Source: an uncultured Clostridium sp.
GTDB taxonomy: Bacteria; Bacillota; Clostridia; TANB77; CAG-508
NCBI GenBank assembly: GCA_948469315.1
Contig: CAOKLQ010000007.1
Span: 1 to 64,000 of the forward strand
Direction: 5' to 3'
Length of the DNA stretch: 64,000 bases
In this document: positions 24,575 through 34,273 of the stretch, piece by piece
How the letters are laid out: each line of letters starts with the position of its first letter
Position numbering within the stretch: the stretch's first letter is position 1
The notes under the pieces: model-generated
Databases searched by the model: none
Seen by the model: only the letters and a program-made list of their open reading frames with translations
What the model was told of the DNA's origin: nothing
Program-made: the position numbers and the translations under genes

Positions 24575-25944
24575 AACATTGGTCCTATATTTGTAACTGT
24601 TCCAGCACCTAAGGTAAGTATTATATCATCTTTATTTACATTTTGCTTTAAATATTTTACAGTTTGTTCAAAATCAGGTATATATTTAGCATTAGCGCCA
24701 GATTCAGTTAATTTTTTTACTAAATCTTCTGAAGAAATATTATAGGTGTTTTGTTCTCTTGCAGCATATATATCTAAAACAATTATATTATCAAAATTTA
24801 ATAATGCGTGAACAAAATCTCCTAATAAACTTTTAGTTCTACTATATGTGTGTGGTTGGAAGATGGCCCAAGATTTATTATAAGTTTTATTCATTAAAGC
24901 TTTTGCAGTTGCAACAATTTCTGTTGGATGATGACCATAATCATCAAAGATACTTGCTCCATTTACTTTTCCTTTATATTCAAATCTTCTATTAGCACCT
25001 GTAAATTTTGAAAGTCCAACTTTTATATTTTCACTTGAAATTCCATATTCATTGCATAAAGATATACATGCAAGAGCATTTAAAACATTGTGCATTCCTG
25101 GAACATGAAGTTTAATTCTATCATAAAATTTATCATTATGATAAACATCAAATTCAGGAAAGCCATCTTTATCAAAAGAAATATTTACTGCAAAGAAATT
25201 AGTATTTTTATTTGTAATGCCATATGTTACAGTCTTAGCATTAGTTATTTTACATAAATCCAAACAATTACTGTCGTCTCCATTTACAACTAATAATCCA
25301 TCATCTGGGATAATTTTTACATATTTAATAAAAGCATTTTTTATATTTTCAAAAGTTTTAAAATAATCTAAATGATCATTATCAATATTTAAAATAATTT
25401 CAGCTTTAGGGAAGAATTTTAAAAAACTTTCAACATATTCACAAGCTTCAATTATAAAATGTTCACTATTACCAATTCTATAATTTCCATCTATTTGCTT
25501 TAACAAAGCACCAACTTGAATACTAGGATCTAAACCTGCTTCTATAAAACATAAAGATACCATAGAAGTAGTAGTAGTTTTACCATGTGTTCCAGAAATA
25601 CCAATAGTATCTTTAAATGCTTTTGTGAGTAATCCCAAAAAATCACATCTTTCAATAGTAGGAATATTAAGTTTTTTTGCTTCAAGCATTTCAATATCAT
25701 CATTTTTTATGGCGGCAGAATAAATAACACTATCGGCTTTAGCTAAATTTTCTAAATTATGACCAATAGTAACATCGATTCCATTTAATGTAAGCTTTTT
25801 AACTATTTCAGAATCAGCAATATCAGAACCAGTAACTTTAACACCAAAATTATTTAAAATTTCAGCAATACCACTCATACTAACTCCGCCAATTCCAAGC
25901 ATATGTACTCTATTATATTTCTTTATTAAATCTATATTAGGCAT
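24559..25944 (-). CDS. murC: UDP-N-acetylmuramate--L-alanine ligase
   Basis: A 461-residue Mur ligase that adds the first amino acid, L-Ala, to UDP-MurNAc in peptidoglycan synthesis. Domain 1 has the nucleotide loop MLGIGGVSMSGIA. The central ATPase has GISGTHGKTTTTSM (near residue 112) and the EACEY and NIDNDHLDYF metal-site segments. The C-terminal domain has FDDYGHHPTEI and FQPHTYSRT. Full length with strong GGAGG ribosome site. Single gene, transcribed opposite to its neighbours. Confidence 0.97.
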   Translation of the reverse strand: MPNIDLIKKYNRVHMLGIGGVSMSGIAEILNNFGVKVTGSDIADSEIVKKLTLNGIDVTIGHNLENLAKADSVIYSAAIKNDDIEMLEAKKLNIPTIERCDFLGLLTKAFKDTIGISGTHGKTTTTSMVSLCFIEAGLDPSIQVGALLKQIDGNYRIGNSEHFIIEACEYVESFLKFFPKAEIILNIDNDHLDYFKTFENIKNAFIKYVKIIPDDGLLVVNGDDSNCLDLCKITNAKTVTYGITNKNTNFFAVNISFDKDGFPEFDVYHNDKFYDRIKLHVPGMHNVLNALACISLCNEYGISSENIKVGLSKFTGANRRFEYKGKVNGASIFDDYGHHPTEIVATAKALMNKTYNKSWAIFQPHTYSRTKSLLGDFVHALLNFDNIIVLDIYAAREQNTYNISSEDLVKKLTESGANAKYIPDFEQTVKYLKQNVNKDDIILTLGAGTVTNIGPMLKDED

Positions 25945-26120
25945 AAAAAAACCTCCATATTACATTTCAAAATTATTAACATTTAAATTATACACTTAAT
26001 TGCAATATTTTACAACAAAAATGTAAAAATATTAGAATGTAGGGGATAATATATTTTTATATAATAATATTTGAAAAACAAAAATTTTGTGAATAATTTT
26101 TTTATATTTGTAAAAAATAA

Positions 26121-26149
26121 GAAGGAAAAAAGTTTTTTTTGACGAATAA
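26121..26149 (+). promoter_or_regulatory. Sigma-H type promoter of spoVG
   Basis: GAAGGAAAA (26121-26129) matches the sigma-H -35 consensus RnAGGAwWW, and GACGAATAA (26141-26149) matches the -10 consensus RnnGAATww, with 11 bases between. spoVG of Bacillus is the classical sigma-H dependent gene, and this site is at the right distance (57 bases from the start codon). Confidence 0.8.
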
Positions 26150-26205
26150 TATAATTGTACATAAGAAAAATGTACAATTATAAACATTGGAAGGCGGTGC
26201 ACAAG

Positions 26206-26472
26206 ATGCAAATAACAGATGTACGTTTAAGAAAAGTAAATTCAGAAAACAGAATGAAAGCTGTTGCTTCTGTAACATTCGATAATGAATTTGTAGTACA
26301 TGATATTAAAGTTATCGAAAAAGATGGATTATTTATTGCTATGCCAAGCAAAAAAACTCCAAACGGAGAATTTAAAGACATAGCTCATCCAATCAATGCT
26401 GAGACAAGGGAAAAAATACAAAGCGCTATATTAGAAGCTTATAATGCTCCTGAAGAAGAATCAGCAGAATAA
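26206..26472 (+). CDS. spoVG: SpoVG septation/RNA-binding regulator
   Basis: An 88-residue SpoVG, a conserved nucleic-acid-binding regulator acting at the start of sporulation and on cell-wall genes. It begins [11 protein letters not shown] and contains [32 protein letters not shown] and [16 protein letters not shown], all typical. The start follows AGGCGGTG. An ATG at 26155 in frame lies at the expected transcription start and is not used in the family. A sigma-H promoter precedes it. Confidence 0.97.
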   Translation: MQITDVRLRKVNSENRMKAVASVTFDNEFVVHDIKVIEKDGLFIAMPSKKTPNGEFKDIAHPINAETREKIQSAILEAYNAPEEESAE

Positions 26473-26490
26473 TAATTTAAGTAAAATAAA

Positions 26491-26513
26491 AATGACCTTC
26501 GGGTCATTTTTTT
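26491..26513 (+). terminator. Intrinsic terminator of spoVG
   Basis: AATGACC-TTCG-GGTCATT followed by seven T, 18 bases after the stop codon. Confidence 0.9.
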
Positions 26514-26562
26514 GTAAGAAAATTGGTTGTCATTAGGGACACAAACGAAAGGAATGATAAAA

Positions 26563-26814
26563 ATGCAATATGTATATGAGCCACAAGGAGTATGTTCACG
26601 CCAAATGGTATTTGAAATAGAAGGAGATATAGTAAAAGATATAAAAATAATAGGAGGATGTGCTGGAAATACAGTAGGTGTTTCAAAACTAATACAAGGT
26701 TTAAAAATAGATGAAATAATAAAAAAGCTAAAAGGAATACCATGTGGATTTAAAGGAACATCATGTCCAGACCAAATAGCAAAGGCATTAGAAGAGTACA
26801 AGAAAAATAATTAA
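26563..26814 (+). CDS. TSCPD-domain protein (TIGR03905-like)
   Basis: An 83-residue protein of the TSCPD family, named after the conserved C-terminal TSCPDQIA segment seen here. It also has conserved cysteines at GVCSRQM, GGCAGNTVGVSKLI and IPCGFKGTSC. The domain is related to the C-terminal part of some vitamin B12-dependent ribonucleotide reductases, and the stand-alone form has no proven function. I start at ATG 26563 because GAAAGGA lies nine bases upstream. Confidence 0.85.
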   Translation: MQYVYEPQGVCSRQMVFEIEGDIVKDIKIIGGCAGNTVGVSKLIQGLKIDEIIKKLKGIPCGFKGTSCPDQIAKALEEYKKNN

Positions 26815-27115
26815 AATTATTATTTGATTTTTTATATTAATAAATTATTATGTTTTAATAAAAAACAGAGAAAAAGCGAGGAAAATACCAAAAAAAATAG
26901 CAAATTATACCAAAATTTAATATAAATATTTCTCAAAGATGTAAATTTTTATAAAATTACATCTTTTTTTGGTATACATAATTTGAAATTGTGAACAATA
27001 TATAGTATAATAAAATTTAGTTGTGCATAAAATTTTTGTTAAAGGAGAGTGAATTTATATTTTAAGATTAAAATTAAAACACTGCACAAAAGAAGTAATA
27101 AAAATAGCAAAAATA

Positions 27116-28051
27116 ATGGCAGTAGCATTATTTTTTGTATTAAGTATGATATTAATTAAATATAAACCACTATATGAAGTGGAAATAAATGGTAAACAAA
27201 TAGGGTATGTAAAAAACAAAAACGAATTTGATAGTTTAATAAATGAATATACACAAAGCAAAAGTGGAAATGTAGCATTTATTACATTAAATTTTAAACC
27301 AGAATATGAATTAAAGTTAGTTTCAAATAAGGAAAAAATAAATGAAGGGGAAATTTTAGAAACTATAAAACAAGATAGTATAACAACATATACAGCATAT
27401 GGAATAACCATAAATGATGATATAAAAACATATGTAAATACACAACAAGAAGCGGAAAATATATTAAATGGTATTAAAGAGCAATATAGTGAAAATTCTA
27501 ATGTTAATATTGGAATAAGGCAAGTATATACTGAGCAAAATTTAGAAACTGTAAAACAAGAAGATGCAATTAAAACTGTTACTCAAATTGCAAATATGAG
27601 AATTGAAGAGATAACAAAGCAAAAACAAGAAGAAGAAAAAAAGAAAAATGGCATTGGAAATATAAATGGGATGGTAATTGCAAATAAGCCAATAACAGGA
27701 ATGATTACTGCAAGATTTGGAGAAAACAGTAGAGTAAGAAGTACTAGCCACACAGGACTAGATATAGCTACATCTACAGGAACTCCTATAAAGGTGGTAG
27801 CAAATGGAACAGTTATATTTGCAGCACAAAAAGGATCTTACGGAAAAATGGTAAAAGTACAGCATGAAAACGGAGTTCAGACTTGGTATGCACACTGTAG
27901 CAAGTTATATGTAAAAAGTGGAGATAAAGTTTCGGCAGGAGAAACAATCGCAGCAGTAGGTTCAACAGGAAATTCAACAGGATCACACCTTCACTTAGAA
28001 ATAAGAATAAATGGAACAGCAGTAAATCCACAAAAATATTTATATAAATAA
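27116..28051 (+). CDS. M23 metallopeptidase, membrane anchored
   Basis: A cell-wall endopeptidase. Parts: one N-terminal helix (ALFFVLSMILI), a middle region of about 170 residues, and the LytM/M23 domain with HTGLDIA, WYAHCSKLYVKSGDKV and SHLHLEIRING, giving the zinc ligands H, D, H. The first ATG (27116) lacks a ribosome site, but a strong AAAGGAGAG lies at 27041-27049 and the frame stays open back to 27053. The gene therefore probably begins at an ATT codon (27053 or 27059), adding about 20 residues (RLKLKHCTKEVIKIAKI) before the helix. It resembles SpoIIQ-type sporulation proteins, but I cannot decide this. Confidence 0.85.
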   Translation: MAVALFFVLSMILIKYKPLYEVEINGKQIGYVKNKNEFDSLINEYTQSKSGNVAFITLNFKPEYELKLVSNKEKINEGEILETIKQDSITTYTAYGITINDDIKTYVNTQQEAENILNGIKEQYSENSNVNIGIRQVYTEQNLETVKQEDAIKTVTQIANMRIEEITKQKQEEEKKKNGIGNINGMVIANKPITGMITARFGENSRVRSTSHTGLDIATSTGTPIKVVANGTVIFAAQKGSYGKMVKVQHENGVQTWYAHCSKLYVKSGDKVSAGETIAAVGSTGNSTGSHLHLEIRINGTAVNPQKYLYK

Positions 28052-28083
28052 ATGATGAGAATATATTTTCTCATCATTTTTTT
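28052..28083 (+). terminator. Intrinsic terminator
   Basis: ATGATGAGAA/TTCTCATCAT, perfect 10-bp stem, then seven T, directly after the M23 stop codon. Confidence 0.9.
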
Positions 28084-28084
28084 A

Positions 28085-28250
28085 TATTCTTAGGAAAGCC
28101 ATCCACGAAAGTGGTGAGTTTCCTTAGAATATAATTATGGCGGAACTTAGAGTTTGCAGCAATTGTAATTAGTGTACAAAGTCTTTCTTACGGTTTTTTA
28201 TTTTTACATATTGTTTTTTATGGTGTGAATTGCAACAAAGCAATTCCAAA
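28085..28250 (+). repeat. Structured intergenic element E, copy 1
   Basis: TATTCTTAGGAAA pairs with TTTCCTTAGAATA (28119-28131, one mismatch) around an inner CCAC-GAAA-GTGG hairpin, followed by ATAATTATGGCGGAA. A second hairpin GAATTGC/GCAATTC lies at 28227-28246. The frame TATTCT..AG.AA, stem, AATTATG.GGA also occurs at 37461-37575. The remainder of the 275-base gap is AT-rich. Confidence 0.45.
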
Positions 28251-28326
28251 AATAGAAATTTCCAATATTTTTATCTTGTATAAAATAAAAGTATAATGTA
28301 TAATACTACATAAAAGAGGTGAATTT

Positions 28327-29343
28327 ATGGGTATTATTCAGAAATGGAAATTAAGAAGAGAAATAAAAAAATTGCTAGATTCAAATGATAAAGCAAAATT
28401 AGAAAGTGTAATTGATTATAATAAAGATGAAAATCTGGAAAACATAATACTTAGTATAAAAGACAAAAATACAAGAGCTCAAGCACTCCAAGAGACTATA
28501 CATAAAATAGACAGTAAAGAAGTTCTAAAATCAATAATTCCAACATTAAAAGATGATGATATTTTAGTAATATTAGAAAAAAAGCCAGAATATTTAAAAA
28601 ATGATACAAGAAATATTTTATATACGACAATATCAGGAATTATAGATCCAAAAAAGAGAATTAGGGCAATTAAAAAATTTTATAAAAATCTTTCAGATAA
28701 AGAGATATCTGATCTATTATCAGAACTTAAAGATGAAAAAATAAGACAAAAAGATTTACAAGATTCAGAAGATAGTATCGAAAGTTTAAAAATAGAAATT
28801 ATAACAAATAAAATAATAAATAATTATATAACTACAGGAACTTTATTACATATGACAGAATTATTAGGATGTTTAGAATTGGAAGTATCAAAAGTTGAAG
28901 TTGTAGAAAATGCATTAATACAAGAGGAAAAATTACAAGACAAAGTGAAAAAAGGTGAATTGCCAGATGAATATCAAAATAAGGATAGATTAGGTAATAA
29001 TATAAGAGTTAAAAATTGCATTTTTGATGATCATGGTAAAAGACTACTAATAAAAAAATCTTTTGAAAATATACATGGAAGCAAAACTGTAGAAAAGAGA
29101 AAGAAGGAAATAATAATAAAATTATATGAAAAAGGATTATATTCATATGAAGAGGCACGAGATGTTTTAAATGCAGGATTAAGTAATGAAGCAATAATAA
29201 AAGATGGGAAAAAAAGTTTACTAAAAATAGAAGGTAGAAGAAAGATAGTAGAAGAAGTAAGAAATAAAGGTTTAATTGAAGCTCCAGTCGCAATAGAAGA
29301 AACGGGTGAAATTATAAAAGTTATTGAAGATGTTCAAAGATAA
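28327..29343 (+). CDS. Unrecognised soluble helical protein
   Basis: A 338-residue, highly charged, mainly alpha-helical protein without signal peptide or membrane segment. The N-terminal 150 residues (LLDSNDKAKLESVID, IIPTLKDDDILVILEKK, ISDLLSELKDEKIRQK) suggest helical repeats. The C-terminal part (EEARDVLNAGLSNEAIIKDGKKS) looks like a small domain of its own. I do not recognise a family. AAAGAGGTGAATTT gives a good ribosome site. It stands alone between two regulatory gaps. Confidence 0.7.
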   Translation: MGIIQKWKLRREIKKLLDSNDKAKLESVIDYNKDENLENIILSIKDKNTRAQALQETIHKIDSKEVLKSIIPTLKDDDILVILEKKPEYLKNDTRNILYTTISGIIDPKKRIRAIKKFYKNLSDKEISDLLSELKDEKIRQKDLQDSEDSIESLKIEIITNKIINNYITTGTLLHMTELLGCLELEVSKVEVVENALIQEEKLQDKVKKGELPDEYQNKDRLGNNIRVKNCIFDDHGKRLLIKKSFENIHGSKTVEKRKKEIIIKLYEKGLYSYEEARDVLNAGLSNEAIIKDGKKSLLKIEGRRKIVEEVRNKGLIEAPVAIEETGEIIKVIEDVQR

Positions 29344-29349
29344 ATTTAA

Positions 29350-29377
29350 TTGACAAAATTTTAATATATTATATAAT
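29350..29377 (+). promoter_or_regulatory. Sigma-A promoter of adhE
   Basis: TTGACA (29350-29355) and TATAAT (29372-29377), 16-base spacer. The leader of about 140 bases holds GA-rich repeats and GAGGGG/CCTATTAGGTG-like pairing, so leader control is possible but not shown. Confidence 0.7.
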
Positions 29378-29524
29378 ATTTACATACAATAAAAAATGAA
29401 TTATAAGAATTTCTAAGAAATGGAAATTGTAAAGGAATTTTTATAATCAACATAATTATCTTGTGAGGGGTTTTTTACCTATTAGGTGAAAACTTCTACA
29501 ATATAAAAAACAAAGGAGGAAATT

Positions 29525-32117
29525 ATGTCAGAAGTTGATATTAATGAAGAACAAAAAGTAGAAAATGAGATTAACCAGTTAGTAGAAAAGGCAATACAAG
29601 CATCTAAAGAGTATGCAAAATTAAATCAAGATCAAGTAGATAAAATAGTAAAGGCTATGTCAATAGCAGGGCTAGAAAATCATATGAAACTTGCTAAAAT
29701 GGCAGTAGAAGAAACAGGCCGTGGAGTATATGAAGATAAAATAACAAAAAATTTATTTGCAACAGATTATATTTATCATAGTATTAAATATGATAAAACA
29801 GTTGGAATAATAGAAGAAAATGAAGAAGAAGATTTTGTAAAAATTGCAGAACCAATTGGAATAATTGCAGGAGTAACACCAGTTACAAACCCAACATCAA
29901 CAGTAATTTTTAAATCTATGATTGCTGCAAAAACAAGAAATGTAATAATATTTGGCTTTCATCCATCTGCACAAAAATGTAGTATGGAAGCTGCAAAAAT
30001 AATAAGAGATGCAGCAATTAAAGCAGGAGCACCAGAGGATTGTATATTATGGATAGAAAATCCTTCTATTTTAGCTACAAGCAAACTTATGAATCATCCA
30101 GCAGTTGATTTAATTTTAGCAACAGGTGGAACAGGGATGGTAAAATCTGCTTATTCATGTGGAAAACCAGCATTAGGAGTAGGACCAGGTAATGTTCCAT
30201 GTTATATAGAAAAAAGTGCAAAATTAGAAACATCTGTAAATGATTTAGCAATGTCAAAATCATTTGATAATGGAATGATTTGTGCATCTGAACAATCTGT
30301 TTTAGTAGATAGAGAAATTTATGAAAAATTTGAAAATTTAATGAGAAAAGCAGGATGCTATTTTGTAAGTAAAGAAGAAAAACAAAAACTGCAAGATGTA
30401 ATGTTTCAAGATGGAAAATTAAATTCAAAAATACCAGGACAAAGTGCACACAATATAGCAAAACAAGCTGGATTTGAAGTTCCAGAAGATACAAAAGTAC
30501 TAGTTGTATATGAAGAAGGAATTGGAGAAGAATATCCATTTTCAAAAGAAAAGCTAAGTCCAGTACTTGCATATTATATTGTAGATGGAACAGAAGATGG
30601 AATTTCAAAATCTGAAAAATTACTAGAAAATGGAGGACTTGGACATTCAGCAGTTATTCATTCAGAAGATGAAGATATAATATTAGAATTTTCTAAAAGA
30701 GTAAAAGTAGGAAGAATAATAGTAAACTCTCCATCATCACATGGTGGGATTGGTGATATATATAATACAAATCTGCCATCACTTACACTTGGTTGTGGAA
30801 GTTTTGGAAAAAATTCAACAACATCTAATGTATCTAGCGTAAATTTAATAAATATAAAAAGAGTTGCCAAAAGGAGAGTTAATATGCAATGGTTTAAAGT
30901 TCCAGAAAAAATATATTTCGAAGCAGGAGCAATAAGTTATTTAGAAAAAATGCCTAATATAACAAGAGCATTTATTGTAACAGATGAAGGAATGGTAAAA
31001 CTTCGGTTATGTAGATAAAATATTATATCATTTAAGAAAAAGATTAGATTATGTACATTCTGAAATATTCTCAGATGTAGAACCAGATCCATCTTTTGAT
31101 ACAATAAAAAATGGAGTTTCACAAATAGAAAAATTCAAACCTGATGTAATAATTGCATTAGGAGGAGGATCTGCAATAGATGCAGCAAAAGGAATGTGGC
31201 TATTTTACGAACATCCAGATGCTGATGTAGAAGCAATGAAATTAAAATTCTTAGATATAAGAAAGAAAACATACAAATTTCCAAAATTAGGACAAAAATG
31301 TAAAATGGTAGCAATACCAACAACATCAGGAACAGGTTCAGAAGTAACATCTTTTGCAGTAATATCAGACAAAAAACAAAATAAAAAATATCCATTAACA
31401 GACTATGAACTAACACCAGATGTAGCAATAGTTGATCCTAATTTAGTATTATCACTTCCAAAGTCAATTACAGCAGATACTGGAATGGATGTATTAACTC
31501 ATAGCATAGAAGCATATGTATCAAACATGGCATCAGACTATACAGATGCATTATCAGAAAAAGCAATAGAGTTAGTATTTAATAATTTAAAAGAATGCTA
31601 CAACAATGGAGCAAATAAAACAGCAAGAGAAAAAATGCACAATGCAAGTACAATAGCTGGAATGGCATTTTCAAACGCATTTTTAGGAATAAATCACTCA
31701 CTAGCACACAAACTAGGAGGAGAATTTCACTTGCCACATGGAAGAGCAAATGCAATATTACTTCCATATGTAATAAAATACAATGCAAGCAAGCCAACAA
31801 AATTTGTATCATTCCCAAAATACGAATACTTTATAGCAGACCAAAAATATGCGGCTATTTCAAAGAAAATGGGATTTAAAGCAGACACAGTAGAGCAAGG
31901 TGTAGAGTCATTAATACAAGAAATAGTAAAACTAAATTCAGATTTAGGAATACCAAAATCTTTCCAAGAAGCGGGGATAGATGAAAAAGAATTTTTAAGC
32001 AAAGTAGATAGACTTGCAGACTTAGCATTTGAAGATCAATGTACAACAGCAAATCCACGCTTGCCACTAATACCAGAATTAAAGCAAATACTATTAGATG
32101 CATATTATGGAAGCTAA
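29525..32117 (+). CDS. adhE: Bifunctional aldehyde/alcohol dehydrogenase AdhE, +1 frame change at CGG
   Basis: AdhE reduces acetyl-CoA to acetaldehyde and then ethanol with NADH in fermentation, and forms cytoplasmic spirosomes. The N-terminal acetylating aldehyde dehydrogenase has the catalytic Cys in FDNGMICASEQSV and NAD loop LATGGTGMVKSAY. The C-terminal iron-dependent alcohol dehydrogenase has GGGSAIDAAKG, TTSGTGSEVT and HSLAHKLGGEFHLPHG. At 31004-31006 the frame meets CTT-CGG-T; straight reading stops after 497 codons, while skipping the C gives VKLGYVDKILYHLRKR and a full 863-residue enzyme. AAAGGAGG ribosome site. Confidence 0.93.
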
Positions 32118-32155
32118 TGGGGACAGCCCCAAAACCGACACTTTGTCGGTTTTAG
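32118..32155 (+). terminator. Hairpin terminator-like repeat after adhE
   Basis: AAAACCGACA-CTT-TGTCGGTTTT, a perfect 10-bp stem, framed by GGGGACAG before and GGGACAAGTC after. A second hairpin AGGCACGAAGTACCGTGCCT follows at 32181-32200. The GGGACA context recalls the leader repeats of the pilus locus. Confidence 0.6.
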
Positions 32156-32225
32156 GGACAAGTCTTAATAAAGATATAATAGGCACGAAGTACCGTGCCT
32201 ATTATTAAGTGGAAGGATAATGAAA

Positions 32226-33035
32226 ATGAAAAATAATAAAAGCAAAATAATAAAAATAATTTTAATTACTATAACATGTATAATACTAGCATTTACAATA
32301 TATCAAGTTGTAACATACAATAAAACATATTATATAAATGAAAAAAACATAGAAATACCAATATTTTTATATCATGATATAATAGATACAAAAGAGCAAA
32401 TAGAATTTGACTATATGCAAACAGATAAAGACACTTTTGAAAAACAAATAAAAGGTCTATTAAAATTAAATTATAAAGTAATAAGTTATGAAGAACTTGT
32501 AGAGTACAAAAATGGAAAAATACCTCTTCCTAAAAAAGTGTGTTTAATAGATTTTGATGATGGATATAAGGGTAACTATGAAATTGCATTTGATATTATA
32601 AAAAAATATAACATACCAATAAGCATATATGTAGTAGATAACTGTATAGGAAAAGATGGATATATGAATTGGGAAGAATTAAGAATTTTAAGCCAAAGTG
32701 GATTAGTTACAATAAATACACATGGAAGATATCATGATGATTTTGATAAATTAGAAACTGTTAAAGCTGTAGAAGATGTAAAATATGCACATAAACAAAT
32801 AGAGCAAAATTTAGGAAGACAAATAATAAAAGTATTTACATATCCATGTGGATTATATAAAGAAGAAACAATAAAAGCATTAGAGCAAGAAGGATTTATA
32901 CAAAATCTAACAGACAACAAAATAAACAAAAGCAAAACACTAAATTTATCAGGATTACATAGATGTTATTGTTTAGGAGATTCTACATTAAAAATGATGA
33001 TAAAATTAAAATATAGAGCAATTAGGTATAAATAG
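32226..33035 (+). CDS. Polysaccharide deacetylase, membrane anchored
   Basis: A 269-residue NodB-type carbohydrate esterase (CE4) with an N-terminal helix (IIKIILITITCIILAFTIYQVV). Catalytic motifs: DFDDGY (Asp base and metal Asp), THGRYHDD (metal histidines) and TYPCG (position of the RxPxG loop). It would remove acetyl groups from peptidoglycan or another surface glycan outside the cell. I prefer ATG 32226, eight bases after GGAAGGA, to the ATG at 32220, which is too close. Confidence 0.88.
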   Translation: MKNNKSKIIKIILITITCIILAFTIYQVVTYNKTYYINEKNIEIPIFLYHDIIDTKEQIEFDYMQTDKDTFEKQIKGLLKLNYKVISYEELVEYKNGKIPLPKKVCLIDFDDGYKGNYEIAFDIIKKYNIPISIYVVDNCIGKDGYMNWEELRILSQSGLVTINTHGRYHDDFDKLETVKAVEDVKYAHKQIEQNLGRQIIKVFTYPCGLYKEETIKALEQEGFIQNLTDNKINKSKTLNLSGLHRCYCLGDSTLKMMIKLKYRAIRYK

Positions 33036-33099
33036 TAAAGATCCTTCTTAAAAATTGTAAAAAAGCTTGACTTAAATAGTAAAATAAGGAGAAATAAAA

Positions 33100-33657
33100 A
33101 TGAAAGAAGAATTTTTAGAAATATTAAAAAAGATAAAAAGAGACGGAATAGATGAATTAATAGAGTTTATTGAAAATAAAACAGATTTTTTTACAGCACC
33201 TGCAAGCACTAGATTCCATGGCTCTTATGAAGGCGGACTTTTAGAACATAGTATGAAAGTATATGAAATATTAAAACATAAAATAGAAAATTCAATAGAA
33301 GATATAGTTGCAGACGAAGATACAATAAAAATAGTAGCTTTATTACATGATATATGTAAAGTGAATTTTTATAAAGTAGATTATAGAAATGCAAAAAATG
33401 CAAAAGGAGAATGGGAAAGAGTACCATATTATACAGTAGATGATACAATTCCATATGGACATGGAGAAAAATCTGTAATGATGATTTGCGAATATATAAA
33501 ATTAACTCCAGAAGAAAAATACTCAATACGTTGGCATATGGGATTTACAGAAGCTAAAGAACAATATAACACCATAGGATCAGCATTTAAAAAATATCCA
33601 TTAGCATTACTATTACATGAAGCAGATCTAGAAGCAACATATTTTTACGATATATAA
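33100..33657 (+). CDS. HD-domain phosphohydrolase
   Basis: A 185-residue metal-dependent HD hydrolase. Ligand motifs: GGLLEHSMKV (His), ALLHDICKVNF (the HD pair), GHGEKSVMM, IRWHMGF and LLHEADLEATY. These proteins act on nucleotides or nucleic acid ends; related phage and host proteins remove 3' phosphates or 2',3'-cyclic ends. The substrate is unknown. ATAAGGAG gives the ribosome site. Confidence 0.85.
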   Translation: MKEEFLEILKKIKRDGIDELIEFIENKTDFFTAPASTRFHGSYEGGLLEHSMKVYEILKHKIENSIEDIVADEDTIKIVALLHDICKVNFYKVDYRNAKNAKGEWERVPYYTVDDTIPYGHGEKSVMMICEYIKLTPEEKYSIRWHMGFTEAKEQYNTIGSAFKKYPLALLLHEADLEATYFYDI

Positions 33658-33719
33658 ATTTCATTTAAACTATTGAATTTTTAAAATTAAATGATATAAT
33701 ATCATAAATTAAAAAATAA

Positions 33720-33975
33720 AAACAAAAGCAAGGACAACACAAATAAATAATTACTTAGAACCAGAGAGCTAAACAAAAGCTGGAAGTTTAGCATAAGGAA
33801 AATTATTTGTTATCACCTTAAGCTGTTGCAATTCTGAAAAAGTAAGTAAGTTTTGCCGTAAATCTCGCGTTAAGAGAAATTAAGAGAGTAATTAGATTAA
33901 AATAAATTACTAAAATAGGTGGTACCGCGGAAAACCCCATTTCGTCCTATATATAGGATGAAATGGGGTTAATTG
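33720..33975 (+). promoter_or_regulatory. T-box riboswitch, isoleucine type
   Basis: Contains the T-box sequence AGGTGGTACCGCGG (33917-33930), which pairs with the CCA end of uncharged tRNA, followed by the terminator stem CCCCATTTCGTCCTAT...ATAGGATGAAATGGGG (33935-33968). The upstream stem I region has AGAGAGCTAA and GCTGGAAG. The likely specifier is ATC at 33812-33814 (isoleucine), fitting ileS downstream. It controls DUF1653 and ileS together and fills most of the 345-base gap 33658-34002. Confidence 0.92.
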
Positions 33976-34002
33976 ATTTTATAAAAAATGGAGGGGAATT
34001 TT

Positions 34003-34245
34003 ATGCAAGAAATAAAAATTGGAGGAGCTTATAAACATTTTAAAGGTTCAAAAGTAATTGTTATAAGCAGAGCAAAACATACAGAAACAGGAGAAGATTT
34101 AGTTATTTATGCTTGTACAAATAATGATAATACAAATCATACAGACGGAATATATGCAAGACCATTAAATATGTTTTTATCTGAAGTAGACCATGAAAAA
34201 TATCCAGATGTAAAACAAAAATACAGATTTGAATTACAAAAATAA
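34003..34245 (+). CDS. DUF1653 protein
   Basis: An 80-residue DUF1653 family protein: [15 protein letters not shown], then VIYACTNN and [18 protein letters not shown] with the final KYRFE. The family is widespread and small, with an SH3-like fold and unknown role. The ATG at 34003 lies six bases after GGAGGGG; an ATG at 33988 lies before that site. It sits between the T-box and ileS, so it is controlled by isoleucyl-tRNA charging. Confidence 0.85.
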   Translation: MQEIKIGGAYKHFKGSKVIVISRAKHTETGEDLVIYACTNNDNTNHTDGIYARPLNMFLSEVDHEKYPDVKQKYRFELQK

Positions 34246-34273
34246 AATCTGTAAAAAAAAAGGAGTGAAGATT

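Noticed and set aside
34229-34273. Earlier in-frame ATG for ileS
   Set aside because: It overlaps the DUF1653 gene and lies before the AGGAG ribosome site; the family N-terminus starts at 34274.
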